A stretch of 64,000 bases of DNA from Streptomyces ruber (GCF_014648075.1 NZ_BMQK01000001.1:496001-560000); one strand, 5' to 3'. Counted from the stretch's first letter, positions 36,870-45,513 are shown. Numbers and translations are program-made. The notes: generated from the letters alone by a model not told the origin.

Positions 36870-38174
36870 ATGTCCCACCCCGAGGCGGGCAGCCCGGCGC
36901 CGGTGCGCCGCGTACTCGCCGTGATTCCCGCGCGCGGCGGCTCCAAGGGCGTCCCCGCGAAGAACCTCGCCCCGGTCGGCGGCGTCCCGCTCGTGGTCCG
37001 CGCGGTCAACGAGTGCCGGGCCGCCCGCCTGGTGACGGACGTGGTGGTCTCCACCGACGACCACACCATCGCCGCCGCCGCCCGCGAGGCCGGGGCCGAG
37101 GTGGTGCTGCGCCCGGCCGCCATCGCCGGTGACACCGCCACCTCCGAGGCCGCCGTGCTGCACGCCATGGACGCCCACGAGGCGCTCCACGGCACCCCGG
37201 TGGACGTGGTGCTGCTCGTCCAGTGCACCAGCCCGTTCATCGTCCGCGAGGACATCGACGGGGTGGTCGCCGCCATCGTGGAGCGGGGCGCCGACACGGC
37301 GCTCACCGTCGCGCCCTTCCACGGCTTCATCTGGCGCGACGCGGCCGACGACCCCGCGGTCGCCGAGCCGGCCCGCACCGAGGCAGTCGGCGGCGGCACC
37401 GCGGTCGCCGAGACCACCGGCACGCACAGCGGGTACGGCGTCAACCACGACAAGTCGTTCCGCCCGCGCCGCCAGGACCGCCCCCAGGACCTCCTGGAGA
37501 CGGGCGCCGCGTACGCCATGGACGCGGCCGGGCTGCGCGAGCACAAGCACCGCTTCTTCGGCCGTACGGAACCGGTGCGCACCGACCCGGCCCGCGTGCT
37601 GGAGATCGACGACCCGCACGACCTGGCCCGCGCCCGGGCCCTGGCGCCGCTGTTCGACAACGAAAGGGCGGGCGCCACCACCCTCCCGACCGCCGCCGAC
37701 ATCGACGCGGTCGTCCTCGACTTCGACGGCACCCAGACCGATGACCGGGTGCTCGTCGACTCCGACGGACGGGAGTTCGTCTCCGTGCACCGCGGGGACG
37801 GACTCGGCATCGCGGCCCTCCGCAGGAGCGGCCTGAAGATGCTGATCCTGTCCACGGAACAGAACCCGGTCGTCGCCGCCCGCGCACGGAAGCTCGAGCT
37901 CCCCGTGCTGCACGGCATCGACCGGAAGGACCTCGCACTGAAGCAGTGGTGCGAGGAGCAGGGCATCGCGCCGGAGCGCGTGCTCTACGTCGGCAACGAC
38001 GTGAACGACCTCCCGTGCTTCGCCCTCGTGGGCTGGCCCGTGGCGGTCGCGAGCGCCCACGACGTCGTACGCGGCGCCGCCCGCGCGGTCACCACCGTCC
38101 CCGGTGGCGACGGCGCGATCCGAGAGATCGCCAGCTGGATCCTCGGCCCTTCTCTCGACTCCCTCGACAGGTAA
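36870..38174 (+). CDS. neuA: CMP-nonulosonate (acylneuraminate) cytidylyltransferase fused to HAD phosphatase
   Basis: A 434-residue two-domain enzyme. Residues about 14-250 are a cytidylyltransferase: VLAVIPARGGSKGVPAKN (CTP P-loop), VVSTDDHTIAAAAREAGAEV, LVQCTSPFIVREDIDG. Residues about 275-434 are a HAD phosphatase of the KdsC/Kdn-9-phosphate type: VVLDFDGTQTDDRV (Asp nucleophile) and VLYVGNDVNDLPC. The fusion suits a pathway in which NeuB makes a 9-phosphate that is dephosphorylated and activated with CTP, as in vertebrate CMAS-like proteins. AAGGAG lies eight bases before the ATG at 36870. A GTG at 36798, overlapping the previous stop and with GGGGGAG, is an alternative start. Confidence 0.9.
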   Translation: MSHPEAGSPAPVRRVLAVIPARGGSKGVPAKNLAPVGGVPLVVRAVNECRAARLVTDVVVSTDDHTIAAAAREAGAEVVLRPAAIAGDTATSEAAVLHAMDAHEALHGTPVDVVLLVQCTSPFIVREDIDGVVAAIVERGADTALTVAPFHGFIWRDAADDPAVAEPARTEAVGGGTAVAETTGTHSGYGVNHDKSFRPRRQDRPQDLLETGAAYAMDAAGLREHKHRFFGRTEPVRTDPARVLEIDDPHDLARARALAPLFDNERAGATTLPTAADIDAVVLDFDGTQTDDRVLVDSDGREFVSVHRGDGLGIAALRRSGLKMLILSTEQNPVVAARARKLELPVLHGIDRKDLALKQWCEEQGIAPERVLYVGNDVNDLPCFALVGWPVAVASAHDVVRGAARAVTTVPGGDGAIREIASWILGPSLDSLDR

Positions 38175-38188
38175 GGAACTTCTCCGCC

Positions 38189-39127
38189 ATGACCACCAAC
38201 AACCGTCTGCGCAAGTTCGGTTCCAAGACCGCCGGCCCCGGCCAGCCCGTCTACGTCACCGGCGAGATCGGCATCAACCACAACGGCGACCTCGAGAACG
38301 CGTTCAAGCTGATCGACGTGGCCGCGGAAGCCGGCTGCGACGCGGTCAAGTTCCAGAAGCGCACCCCGGAGATCTGCACCCCGCGCGACCAGTGGGACAT
38401 CGAGCGCGACACCCCCTGGGGCCGGATGACCTACATCGACTACCGTCACCGCGTGGAGTTCGACGAGGACGACTACCGCAAGATCGACGAGTACTGCAAG
38501 GAGAAGGGGATCGACTGGTTCGCCTCCCCGTGGGACACCGAGGCCGTCGCCTTCCTGGAGAAGTTCGACGTCCCGGCCCACAAGGTGGCGTCCGCGTCCC
38601 TGACCGACGACGAGCTGCTGCGCGCCCTGCGCGCCACCGGCCGTACGGTCATCCTCTCCACCGGCATGTCGACCCCGAAGCAGATCCGCCACGCGGTCGA
38701 GGTCCTGGGCAGCGACAACATCCTGCTCTGCCACGCCACGTCGACGTACCCGGCGAAGGCCGAGGAGCTCAACCTCCGCGTGATCAACACCCTCCAGCAG
38801 GAGTACCCGAACGTCCCGATCGGCTACTCCGGTCACGAGACGGGCCTGCAGACCACGCTCGCCGCGGTCGCCCTCGGCGCCACCTTCGTCGAGCGCCACA
38901 TCACCCTGGACCGCGCGATGTGGGGCTCCGACCAGGCCGCCTCGGTCGAGCCGCAGGGTTTGGCGCGCCTCGTCCGTGACATCCGCATCATCGAGGCCTC
39001 GCTCGGCGACGGTGTGAAGAAGGTCTACGACTCCGAGCTCGGCCCGATGAAGAAGCTGCGCCGAGTCCAGGGCGTCGTCGCCGAGGCGGAGATCGCCGAC
39101 GCGGCGGGCGAGCCGGTCTCGGTCTGA
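38189..39127 (+). CDS. neuB: Nonulosonic acid synthase (NeuB family, no SAF domain)
   Basis: A 312-residue TIM-barrel enzyme condensing phosphoenolpyruvate with a hexose or its 6-phosphate. Family blocks are VTGEIGINHNGDLENAFKLI, AVKFQKRTPEICT, DWFASPWDTEAVAFLEKF, KVASASLTDDELL, ILSTGMST, CHATSTYPA, IGYSGHETGLQ and VERHITLDRAMWGSDQAAS. The C-terminal antifreeze-like SAF domain (~60 residues) of ordinary NeuB is missing, since the protein ends soon after the barrel. TAAGGA precedes the ATG at 38189. It follows neuA by 14 bases in one operon. Confidence 0.93.
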   Translation: MTTNNRLRKFGSKTAGPGQPVYVTGEIGINHNGDLENAFKLIDVAAEAGCDAVKFQKRTPEICTPRDQWDIERDTPWGRMTYIDYRHRVEFDEDDYRKIDEYCKEKGIDWFASPWDTEAVAFLEKFDVPAHKVASASLTDDELLRALRATGRTVILSTGMSTPKQIRHAVEVLGSDNILLCHATSTYPAKAEELNLRVINTLQQEYPNVPIGYSGHETGLQTTLAAVALGATFVERHITLDRAMWGSDQAASVEPQGLARLVRDIRIIEASLGDGVKKVYDSELGPMKKLRRVQGVVAEAEIADAAGEPVSV

Positions 39128-39155
39128 CCCCCGCCCCCACGGACGAGACGGCCCC

Positions 39156-40307
39156 ATGACGATGAGACCCCGCGCCGGAAACCCCGGTTCCCGCTCCCGC
39201 ACTCTCGCCTTCGTCGAGAGCCCGGTCCAGCTGCTGAACGTCCTGGAGTGGGCGCACGCCCATGCCTCCGGTGCGACCGGGGACGGGGCCGCGGGCCCCG
39301 GGGAAGGCCCCGGCGCGGGGTCCTCCGGGGAGCCCGGGACCGCCGGCACGGGGATCACCCTCGTCGTCCTCTCGCCGAACGACCCCATGACCCGCGGCCA
39401 GCTCCGCCGCATGACGGAGCTGGCCCGGGAAGAGGGGCACGAGGTGCGGTGGGAGGAGGCACGGGGCGGCGCCACGGCCCCGTTCCGCACGATCGCCGGC
39501 CTCGCCCCCCTGCTGCGCGCCGCGCACCGGGTCGTCATGGGCGACCCGTTCTCCCGCTACGTGCAGCTCCTGCTGACCATCACCCACGCCGGGCAGCTCG
39601 TGGTCGTGGACGACGGCACGGCGACCATGGAGTTCGTCTCCCAGCTCGCCAACGGTGAGCGCCTGGTGCGCTGGCACCGCAAGGGCGGCCGGTCCGGCCC
39701 CCGCGACCTCGTCTTCGCCCCGGTGGCGTCCGCCGCCCGCAACCGGCTCACCCCCGGCCCGCACCGGCAGGTGGGGATCTTCTCCTCCATGCCGATCGAG
39801 CGGGTCCCCGAGGGCGTGACGGTCCGGGCGAACGACTTCGCCTGGACCCGCGCCCGCTTCGGCCCGCCGCGCGTCACCAGGAGCGCCGACCTCGTGGGCA
39901 CCTCCCTGGTGGAGACGGGCGTGGTGGACGGCGACCGCTACCTGGAGGCGGTCCGGACGCTCGCCCGCACCCACGGCGCGGCCCGCTACTTCGCCCACCG
40001 CCGGGAGAGCAACGAGAAGCTCCGCCGCCTGGCCTCGGAGACGGGCCTGGAAGTGGTCCGTCCCGAGCTCCCCCTGGAACTGGTCGCCCGCCGCGGACCC
40101 ATCGGCCGCACCGTGCTCAGCTTCCCGTCCACGGTCGTCCACACCCTGCCGCTGGCGCTCGCGGGCACGGACGTCAAGGTCGCCGTCTGCGACATAGACC
40201 CGGCCTGGCTCACCCGGCACGCCTCACCCGGCGCCCAGGGCTTCCTGGCCGGCGTCACGGGGAAGGCCCGTGACGTGCACCGGCTGTCGGCGGTGAGCAC
40301 GGCCTGA
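39156..40307 (+). CDS. Glycosyltransferase-like protein of the nonulosonate operon
   Basis: A 383-residue protein. Features resemble the GT52/polysialyltransferase group: start RTLAFVESPVQLLNVLEWA, a VVVDDGTATMEFV block, ARYFAHRRESNEKL (basic HRRE motif as in bacterial sialyltransferases) and a late LSFPSTVVHTLPLAL. I did not recognise a precise family. Residues about 35-70 are a Gly/Pro-rich insertion. It is 28 bases after neuB on the same strand, so likely the last gene of the operon. I infer a transferase using the CMP-nonulosonate made by NeuA. Ribosome site weak. Confidence 0.65.
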   Translation: MTMRPRAGNPGSRSRTLAFVESPVQLLNVLEWAHAHASGATGDGAAGPGEGPGAGSSGEPGTAGTGITLVVLSPNDPMTRGQLRRMTELAREEGHEVRWEEARGGATAPFRTIAGLAPLLRAAHRVVMGDPFSRYVQLLLTITHAGQLVVVDDGTATMEFVSQLANGERLVRWHRKGGRSGPRDLVFAPVASAARNRLTPGPHRQVGIFSSMPIERVPEGVTVRANDFAWTRARFGPPRVTRSADLVGTSLVETGVVDGDRYLEAVRTLARTHGAARYFAHRRESNEKLRRLASETGLEVVRPELPLELVARRGPIGRTVLSFPSTVVHTLPLALAGTDVKVAVCDIDPAWLTRHASPGAQGFLAGVTGKARDVHRLSAVSTA

Positions 40308-40376
40308 CCGCGGGACGGGCGCCTGCGGGACGAGCGCCGTAAAAAATCTTTTTCCGCGCGGCGGCAACCTCCCCGC

Positions 40377-40435
40377 CGTCGGTGACCACTTGAGGGCACA
40401 GCACGGTTCACCCCCCTCGAGAACCGTCACCGACG
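40377..40435 (+). promoter_or_regulatory. Inverted repeats in the leader of the pectate lyase gene
   Basis: CGTCGGTGAC (40377-40386) is complementary to GTCACCGACG (40426-40435). ACGGTTC (40403-40409) is complementary to GAACCGT (40421-40427). The right arms overlap by two bases. An A/T run (AAAAAATCTTTTT, 40341-40353) lies upstream and may be the end of a terminator after the previous operon. It may fold in RNA or bind a regulator. Confidence 0.4.
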
Positions 40436-40454
40436 CACGAAGAGGCAGAGCACG

Positions 40455-42071
40455 TTGACCACGACGCACAGCAGCACGACCCGGCGCCCGAAGTCCCACA
40501 GGAAGACGAAGCTGCGGCTCCACGCGGCGCTGGCCACGCTGGCCGTCGCGGCCGGAACCGGTGTGTACCTGTCGGTGCCCGGGGAGGCGTCGGCGGCGGT
40601 GACCGGAAGCGCCACCGGGTACGCGACCCAGAACGGCGGCACCACCGGCGGCGCGGGCGGCAAGACGGTCCGCGCCACCACGGGCACCCAGATCCACGAG
40701 GCCCTGTGCGGCCGTGCCGCGGACGACACCCCGATCACCATCGAGGTCGAGGGCACCATCAACCACGGCAACACCGGCAAGGTGTCCGGGAGCAGCTGCA
40801 ACACGGCCGCCGGTGTGATCGAGCTCAAGCAGGTCAGCAACGTCTCGATCGTCGGCGTCGGCAAGGGCGCCACGTTCGACCAGCTCGGCATCCACATCCG
40901 CGAGGCCAGCAACATCATCGTCCAGAACGTGACCGTCAGGAACGTCAAGAAGTCGGGCTCGCCCCTCTCCAACGGCGGTGACGCCATCAGCATGGAGAAC
41001 GGCGTCCGCAACGTCTGGGTGGACCACGTCACGCTGGAGGCCTCGGGCGGCGAGTCGGAGGGCTACGACGGCCTCTTCGACATGAAGGACGACACCAAGT
41101 ACGTGACGCTGTCCTACAGCGTCCTGCGCAACTCCGGCCGCGGCGGCCTCATCGGCTCCAGCGAGAGCGACCGCTCCAACAGCTTCATCACGTTCCACCA
41201 CAACAAGTACGAGAACATCGACTCCCGGGCGCCCCTGCTGCGCGGCGGCACGGCCCACATGTACAACAACCACTACGTGAGCCTGAACAGCTCCGGCATC
41301 AACTCCCGCGCCGGCGCCAAGGCCAAGGTGGAGAACAACTACTTCGAGGACTCCAAGGACGTCCTCGGCACCTTCTACACCTCCGAGGCCGGCTACTGGC
41401 AGGTCGGCGGCAACACCTTCGACAACGTGACCTGGTCGAAGGCGAGCGGTGACAACAAGCCCGCCGGACCGGACCCGAAGTCCAACACCACCGTCACCGT
41501 CCCCTACACCGCCGAGCTCGACGCGGCGAGCTGTGTGCCGGCCATCGTGAGCGAGACGGCGGGTGCCGACAAGGGCCTGAAGGTGTCGGACGGCGAGTGC
41601 TCCACGCAGGCGCCGGCCCCGTCGGACCCGACCACCCCGGCCGACCCCGAGCCCGAGCCCACCGAGGCCGAGCCGGAGCCCACCGAGGCCGGGCCCACGC
41701 AGCCGGGCGGCACCAACCTCAGCATCGGGGCCGGCTCCGACGGCTCCGGCAGGGCCTCCGGCACGAGCTACGGGAACGTCCGCGACGGTGACCTGAACAC
41801 CTACTGGTCGCCGAACGGCACCACCGGGTCCGTCTCGATCAAGTGGAGCTCCGCCACCGAGGTCTCCTCGATCGCCGTCCGCGAGGCGTCGGGCTCCGAG
41901 GGCACCATCGGGTCGTACCGGGTGCTCGACGGCGACACCGGCGCCGTCCTGGCCGCCGGCAGCGGTGCGGGCACGGTCTCCTTCGCCGGCACCTCGCTGC
42001 GCAAGATCACCTTTGAGATCACCGGCGCGGACGGCACGCCGAAGGTCGCCGAGTTCGAGACCTACGCCTAG
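40455..42071 (+). CDS. Secreted pectate lyase (PL1) with C-terminal discoidin-like domain
   Basis: A 538-residue exported enzyme cutting polygalacturonate by beta-elimination. The signal peptide spans about residues 1-45 (basic start, then LHAALATLAVAAGTGVYLSV, cleavage near ASAA). The PL1 beta-helix runs about 50-360: VWVDHVTLEASGGESEGYDG, then DMKDDTKYVTLSYSVLR, FHHNKYENIDSRAPLLRGG and NSRAGAKAKVENNYFE (all typical of the fold). A Pro/Glu linker (about 395-415) leads to an F5/8-type C-terminal domain. It starts with TTG at 40455 behind AGAGG. It is on its own transcript with a terminator at 42090-42120. Confidence 0.9.
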   Translation: MTTTHSSTTRRPKSHRKTKLRLHAALATLAVAAGTGVYLSVPGEASAAVTGSATGYATQNGGTTGGAGGKTVRATTGTQIHEALCGRAADDTPITIEVEGTINHGNTGKVSGSSCNTAAGVIELKQVSNVSIVGVGKGATFDQLGIHIREASNIIVQNVTVRNVKKSGSPLSNGGDAISMENGVRNVWVDHVTLEASGGESEGYDGLFDMKDDTKYVTLSYSVLRNSGRGGLIGSSESDRSNSFITFHHNKYENIDSRAPLLRGGTAHMYNNHYVSLNSSGINSRAGAKAKVENNYFEDSKDVLGTFYTSEAGYWQVGGNTFDNVTWSKASGDNKPAGPDPKSNTTVTVPYTAELDAASCVPAIVSETAGADKGLKVSDGECSTQAPAPSDPTTPADPEPEPTEAEPEPTEAGPTQPGGTNLSIGAGSDGSGRASGTSYGNVRDGDLNTYWSPNGTTGSVSIKWSSATEVSSIAVREASGSEGTIGSYRVLDGDTGAVLAAGSGAGTVSFAGTSLRKITFEITGADGTPKVAEFETYA

Positions 42072-42089
42072 CGGCGGCGCGCACGGAAC

Positions 42090-42120
42090 GGGGGCCGCCG
42101 GACTCCGTCCGGCGGCCCCC
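42090..42120. terminator. Strong hairpin terminator, convergent genes
   Basis: GGGGGCCGCCGGAC (42090-42103) pairs perfectly with GTCCGGCGGCCCCC (42107-42120) around TCC. It serves the pectate lyase gene and possibly the DUF4287 gene. Confidence 0.8.
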
Positions 42121-42127
42121 GGCCGCG

Positions 42128-42343
42128 CTACTTGCCGCTGCCCTCCGCCAGCGTGTGCGCCACCAGGGCGTTCGCGTGCCCGTGGCCCAGGCCGTGCTCG
42201 CTCTTGAGCCAGGTCACGAGCTCCATGTGCCGGGTGAGCGGGGAGGAGCGGATCAGCTCCTTCCACTCCGCGACCGGGCGCCCGTACTTCTTCTCGATCG
42301 AGGGGAAGTAGCCGGCGGGGCCCTTCGCGGCGGACGTCGTCAT
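42128..42343 (-). CDS. DUF4287 domain-containing protein
   Basis: A 71-residue protein: GPAGYFPSIEKKYGRPVAEW, WLKSEHGLGHGHANALVAH fits DUF4287 throughout. GAGGAG is well placed before the ATG at 42343, while a longer start at 42379 lacks it. It is a small soluble protein. Its function is unknown, and the family is often found with DUF5655 in enzymes or alone, as here. Confidence 0.85.
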   Translation of the reverse strand: MTTSAAKGPAGYFPSIEKKYGRPVAEWKELIRSSPLTRHMELVTWLKSEHGLGHGHANALVAHTLAEGSGK

Positions 42344-43016
42344 CGTGTGCTCCTCGTGGGTCCGTACGGTGCTCGGCACGTGTTCTGTGCCGGATACGAC
42401 CGCACGGGCCTACGGGACTCACCGCTTCCGATGTGACCGGTGAGGTGATGTGGATCACGCACGAGGGGGCCGTACCGCCGGCGGGACTTCCCGGTTCCGC
42501 TGGTCCGATCGGGACGATTCGTCCGCCACCCGTCCGTCGGCGGCGTCACCCGGCTGGCCCTCCGGCACGGGGGTCGCCGTGCGTGGCGGCACGCGATGCG
42601 TGGTGTTGCTGCAGGTCGGGGAGGCTGGGGAACCGCATGCGCGCCCCGGAGTGACGGCCCGGGCGCCGCGCCGGAAGGCCCTACGTGCCTGTTTCCGAAC
42701 CGTCGTCCGGTAGTGGCCGTTCCCGGACGGGGCCGCACGGCGGCCGTGATATCCGTGGAGGACGGAGAACGCCGGGCACCCCCGGCCCATCCCAGCAGTG
42801 GACTGCGCGGTCATCCCGGCGGGCTGCGTGTGAGCGACCTCACAGTGGGCACACGCCCCAGTGGTCGACAAGATCCATTCGTCCGGTGAGCCGGGCGAGT
42901 TTACCCATCCCGATCGGTACCCATGCACCGCGCGGCCAGAATTATCTTCCCCTGACGGGCTGAAGTTTTGTTGATCGTGGGTTAGTTGGCCGCCCGATCG
43001 CCCTACTCTTCAAAGG
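42344..43016. other. Long intergenic region without a convincing gene
   Basis: About 670 bases. Several open frames on both strands overlap one another and lack ribosome sites, domains or consistent codon bias, so none is called. The last 100 bases become AT-richer (TTTTGTTGATCGTGGGTTAG). TACTCT at 43004-43009, seven bases before the GTG at 43017, could be a -10 giving a leaderless transcript for the M20 gene. Confidence 0.45.
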
Positions 43017-44258
43017 GTGAACCAGCTGATGTCCCCAGAGTCCGAGGCCGAACACCCCGGGGGTGCCGTGCTCCCCGGCGCGCTGCCGGAAGCGCTGCGC
43101 GCCGAACTCGTCGCGTTCCGCCGCGACTTGCACATGCACCCGGAACTCGGCAACCAGGAGTTCCGTACGACCGCCGCGATCAAGGCCCGCCTGGAGCTGG
43201 CCGGGCTCGTACCCCGTGTGCTCGACGGCGGAACCGGTCTCGTCTGCGACATCGGCGAGGTGGACGCCGGGCGGCCCGTGGTCGCCTTCCGGGCCGACAT
43301 CGACGCCCTGCCCATCCCCGACACCAAGACCGAGTGCGCCTACCGTTCCACGGTGCCCGACCGGGCGCACGCCTGCGGGCACGACGTGCACACCACCGTC
43401 GTCCTCGGCACCGGCCTGGTCCTGGCCGAGCTGCACCGGCAGGGCCGCCTGCCGCATCCCGTACGGCTGATCTTCCAGCCCGCCGAGGAGGTGCTGCCCG
43501 GCGGTGCCGCGGAGGCGATCAAGTCCGGCGTGCTCGACGGGGTGGGACGGATCGTCGCCGTGCACTGCGACCCCAGGGTCGAGGCCGGCCGCGTCGGACT
43601 CCGCGTCGGCCCGATCACCTCGGCCTGCGACCGGCTGGAGATCGCCCTCGACGGTCCCGGCGGGCACACCGCGCGCCCGCACCTGACCACCGACCTCGTC
43701 ACCGCCGTGGCCCGGGTCGCCACCGACGTGCCCGCGATCGTCGCCCGGCGCGTCGACGCCCGCAGCGGGCTCTCCCTGACCTGGGGCCGCATCGAGTCCG
43801 GGCACGCCCCCAACGTGATCCCGCAGCACGCCGAGCTCTCCGGCACCGTGCGCTGCCTCGACCTCGCCGCCTGGCGCGAGGCGCCCGACGTGGTGCACGC
43901 CGCCATCGACGAGATCGCCAACCTGCACCGCGCCAAGTCCGAGATCACCTACGTCCGGGGCGTGCCGCCGGTCGTCAACGACCCGGACGTCACCGAGCTG
44001 CTGCGGAACGCCATGATCTCGCGGCGCGGCGCACAGTCCGTCGAGGGCACCGAGCAGAGCCTGGGCGGCGAGGACTTCTCCTGGTACCTGGAGCACGTCC
44101 CGGGCGCCATGGCCCGGCTCGGCGTCCGCAGGCCCGGCGACCGCCTCGTCCGCGACCTGCACCAGGGCGACTTCGACGCCGACGAGCACGCGATCACGGT
44201 GGGCGTCGAGCTGTTCACGGCGGCCGCGCTGCTGGACGCGGGCGACCGCCGCCCGTAG
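43017..44258 (+). CDS. M20 family amidohydrolase/aminoacylase
   Basis: A 413-residue zinc-dependent hydrolase of the M20D (IAA-amino acid hydrolase/hippuricase) type. It has FRRDLHMHPELGNQEFRT, FRADIDALPIPD, the metal motif HACGHDVHTTV (Cys/His), LIFQPAEEVLPGGA (catalytic Glu pair) and LGGEDFSWYLEHVPGAMARL. It would deacylate an N-acyl amino acid or peptide. The GTG at 43017 is probably leaderless. An ATG at 43029 is an alternative. It is followed by an extended hairpin at 44292-44349 and ends before the nucleoside transport genes. Confidence 0.9.
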   Translation: MNQLMSPESEAEHPGGAVLPGALPEALRAELVAFRRDLHMHPELGNQEFRTTAAIKARLELAGLVPRVLDGGTGLVCDIGEVDAGRPVVAFRADIDALPIPDTKTECAYRSTVPDRAHACGHDVHTTVVLGTGLVLAELHRQGRLPHPVRLIFQPAEEVLPGGAAEAIKSGVLDGVGRIVAVHCDPRVEAGRVGLRVGPITSACDRLEIALDGPGGHTARPHLTTDLVTAVARVATDVPAIVARRVDARSGLSLTWGRIESGHAPNVIPQHAELSGTVRCLDLAAWREAPDVVHAAIDEIANLHRAKSEITYVRGVPPVVNDPDVTELLRNAMISRRGAQSVEGTEQSLGGEDFSWYLEHVPGAMARLGVRRPGDRLVRDLHQGDFDADEHAITVGVELFTAAALLDAGDRRP

Positions 44259-44291
44259 CCGGCCGCACCGGGCGCGAGGGGGCACCGGCAG

Positions 44292-44349
44292 GCCCGTTAC
44301 GCCGTGTACCACCCCTTTCACGAGGGTGGTTCACCGGGGCGTAACGGGC
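44292..44349. terminator. Extended hairpin terminator
   Basis: GCCCGTTACGCC (44292-44303) pairs with GGCGTAACGGGC (44338-44349). Inside it ACCACCC (44308-44314) pairs with GGGTGGT (44324-44330). It stands between the amidohydrolase and the first bmp gene. Confidence 0.75.
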
Positions 44350-44399
44350 CACCGGCACGAATGGATAACGGCACGGGAGAAGACCGTTCCCCGGAGTTT

Positions 44400-44411
44400 C
44401 TACGCGCGTTA
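44400..44411. promoter_or_regulatory. Candidate nucleoside-regulon operator upstream of bmp1
   Basis: CTACGCGCGTTA, followed by ATGTG. It matches 10 of 12 bases of the perfect palindrome CTACGCGCGTAG found before add and the transporter ATPase gene. TAATGT (44410-44415) overlapping it may be the -10. Confidence 0.6.
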
Positions 44412-44452
44412 ATGTGCGCCGAACTCAGGCACCCAGAATGGGGAACTTCACG

Positions 44453-45505
44453 ATGCGTCGGATATCCAGACTGACTCGCGCGGCGGTGGGGGCCGCGTCG
44501 CTCGCGCTCGCCGCCACGGCCTGCGGCGGCACGAGCAGCGAGGCCGGGAACGGCGGCGAGAGCGAGGGCGACAGGGGTCTCGCCATCGCGTACGACATCG
44601 GCGGCCGGGGCGACCAGTCCTTCAACGACGCCGCGTACGCGGGCCTGGAGCGGGCGAAGAAGGAGTTCGGCTACGAGACCGCCGACATCGAGCCCACCGA
44701 AGGTGAGATCGACGCGGACAAGGTGCAGCGCCTGACGTCGCTGGCCCGGCAGGGCTACAACCCCGTCATCGGGGTCGGCTACGCCTACGGCCCCGCGATG
44801 GAGCAGGTCGCCGCGGAGTACCCGGACACCACCTTCGGCATCGTGGACTCGGTCGTCGAGGGCGAGAACGTGGCCTCCCTGGTCTTCGCCGAGAACGAGG
44901 CCTCGTACCTCGCCGGTGTCGCCGCCGCCAAGGCCACCAGGACGAACACGGTGGGCTTCGTGGGCGGTGTGGACGTTCCGCTGATCCACAAGTTCGAGGC
45001 GGGCTTCACGCAGGGCGTCGAGGACACCGATCCCGAGGTCGAGGTCGAGTCGCAGTACCTGACCCAGACCGCGGAGGAGGGCGGCTTCGCCAGCCCCGAC
45101 AAGGGCAAGGCCGCCGCCGAGGCGCAACTGGAGAAGGGCGCCGACGTCATCTACCAGGCCGCCGGTCTCTCCGGCCAGGGCGTGATCGAGGCCGCCGCCA
45201 CCCGGAAGAAGTGGGCGATCGGAGTCGACTCGGACCAGTACGGGCAGGAGGCCCTCGCCGCGTACAAGGAGTACATCCTGACCTCGGCGCTCAAGGACGT
45301 CGGCGGTTCGGTGTACGCGCTCGCCAAGTCGGTGGAGGACGGCAAGCCGCTGACCGGCACGCAGACCTTCGACCTGGAGGCCGACGGCGTGGGCCTGGCC
45401 GAGAGCAACCCGGAGTTCGGAAAGGTCCCCGGCCTGAAGGACGCCGTGACCAAGGCCAAGGAGGCGATCATCGCCGGCACGATCGAGGTCCGTACGGAGC
45501 GGTAG
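44453..45505 (+). CDS. BMP family nucleoside-binding lipoprotein, copy 1
   Basis: A 350-residue substrate-binding protein of a Bmp-type ABC transporter (purine/pyrimidine nucleosides in characterised members such as PnrA and NupN). The lipoprotein signal is SLALAATACGG with the lipid-bearing Cys near residue 23. Family blocks are GLAIAYDIGGRGDQSFNDAA, VGYAYGPAMEQVAAEYPDT, FGIVDSVVEGENVASLVFAE, VGFVGGVDVPLIHKFEAGF and YQAAGLSGQGVIEAA. The start at 44453 has GGGGA upstream. In-frame starts at 44414 and 44438 are less well placed. Its twin follows at 45868. Confidence 0.92.
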   Translation: MRRISRLTRAAVGAASLALAATACGGTSSEAGNGGESEGDRGLAIAYDIGGRGDQSFNDAAYAGLERAKKEFGYETADIEPTEGEIDADKVQRLTSLARQGYNPVIGVGYAYGPAMEQVAAEYPDTTFGIVDSVVEGENVASLVFAENEASYLAGVAAAKATRTNTVGFVGGVDVPLIHKFEAGFTQGVEDTDPEVEVESQYLTQTAEEGGFASPDKGKAAAEAQLEKGADVIYQAAGLSGQGVIEAAATRKKWAIGVDSDQYGQEALAAYKEYILTSALKDVGGSVYALAKSVEDGKPLTGTQTFDLEADGVGLAESNPEFGKVPGLKDAVTKAKEAIIAGTIEVRTER

Positions 45506-45513
45506 GGGTGGGA

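Noticed and set aside
42455..42928. Possible minus-strand gene in the long gap before the M20 gene
   Set aside because: Overlapping frames exist on both strands, none with ribosome site, domain or consistent codon bias.
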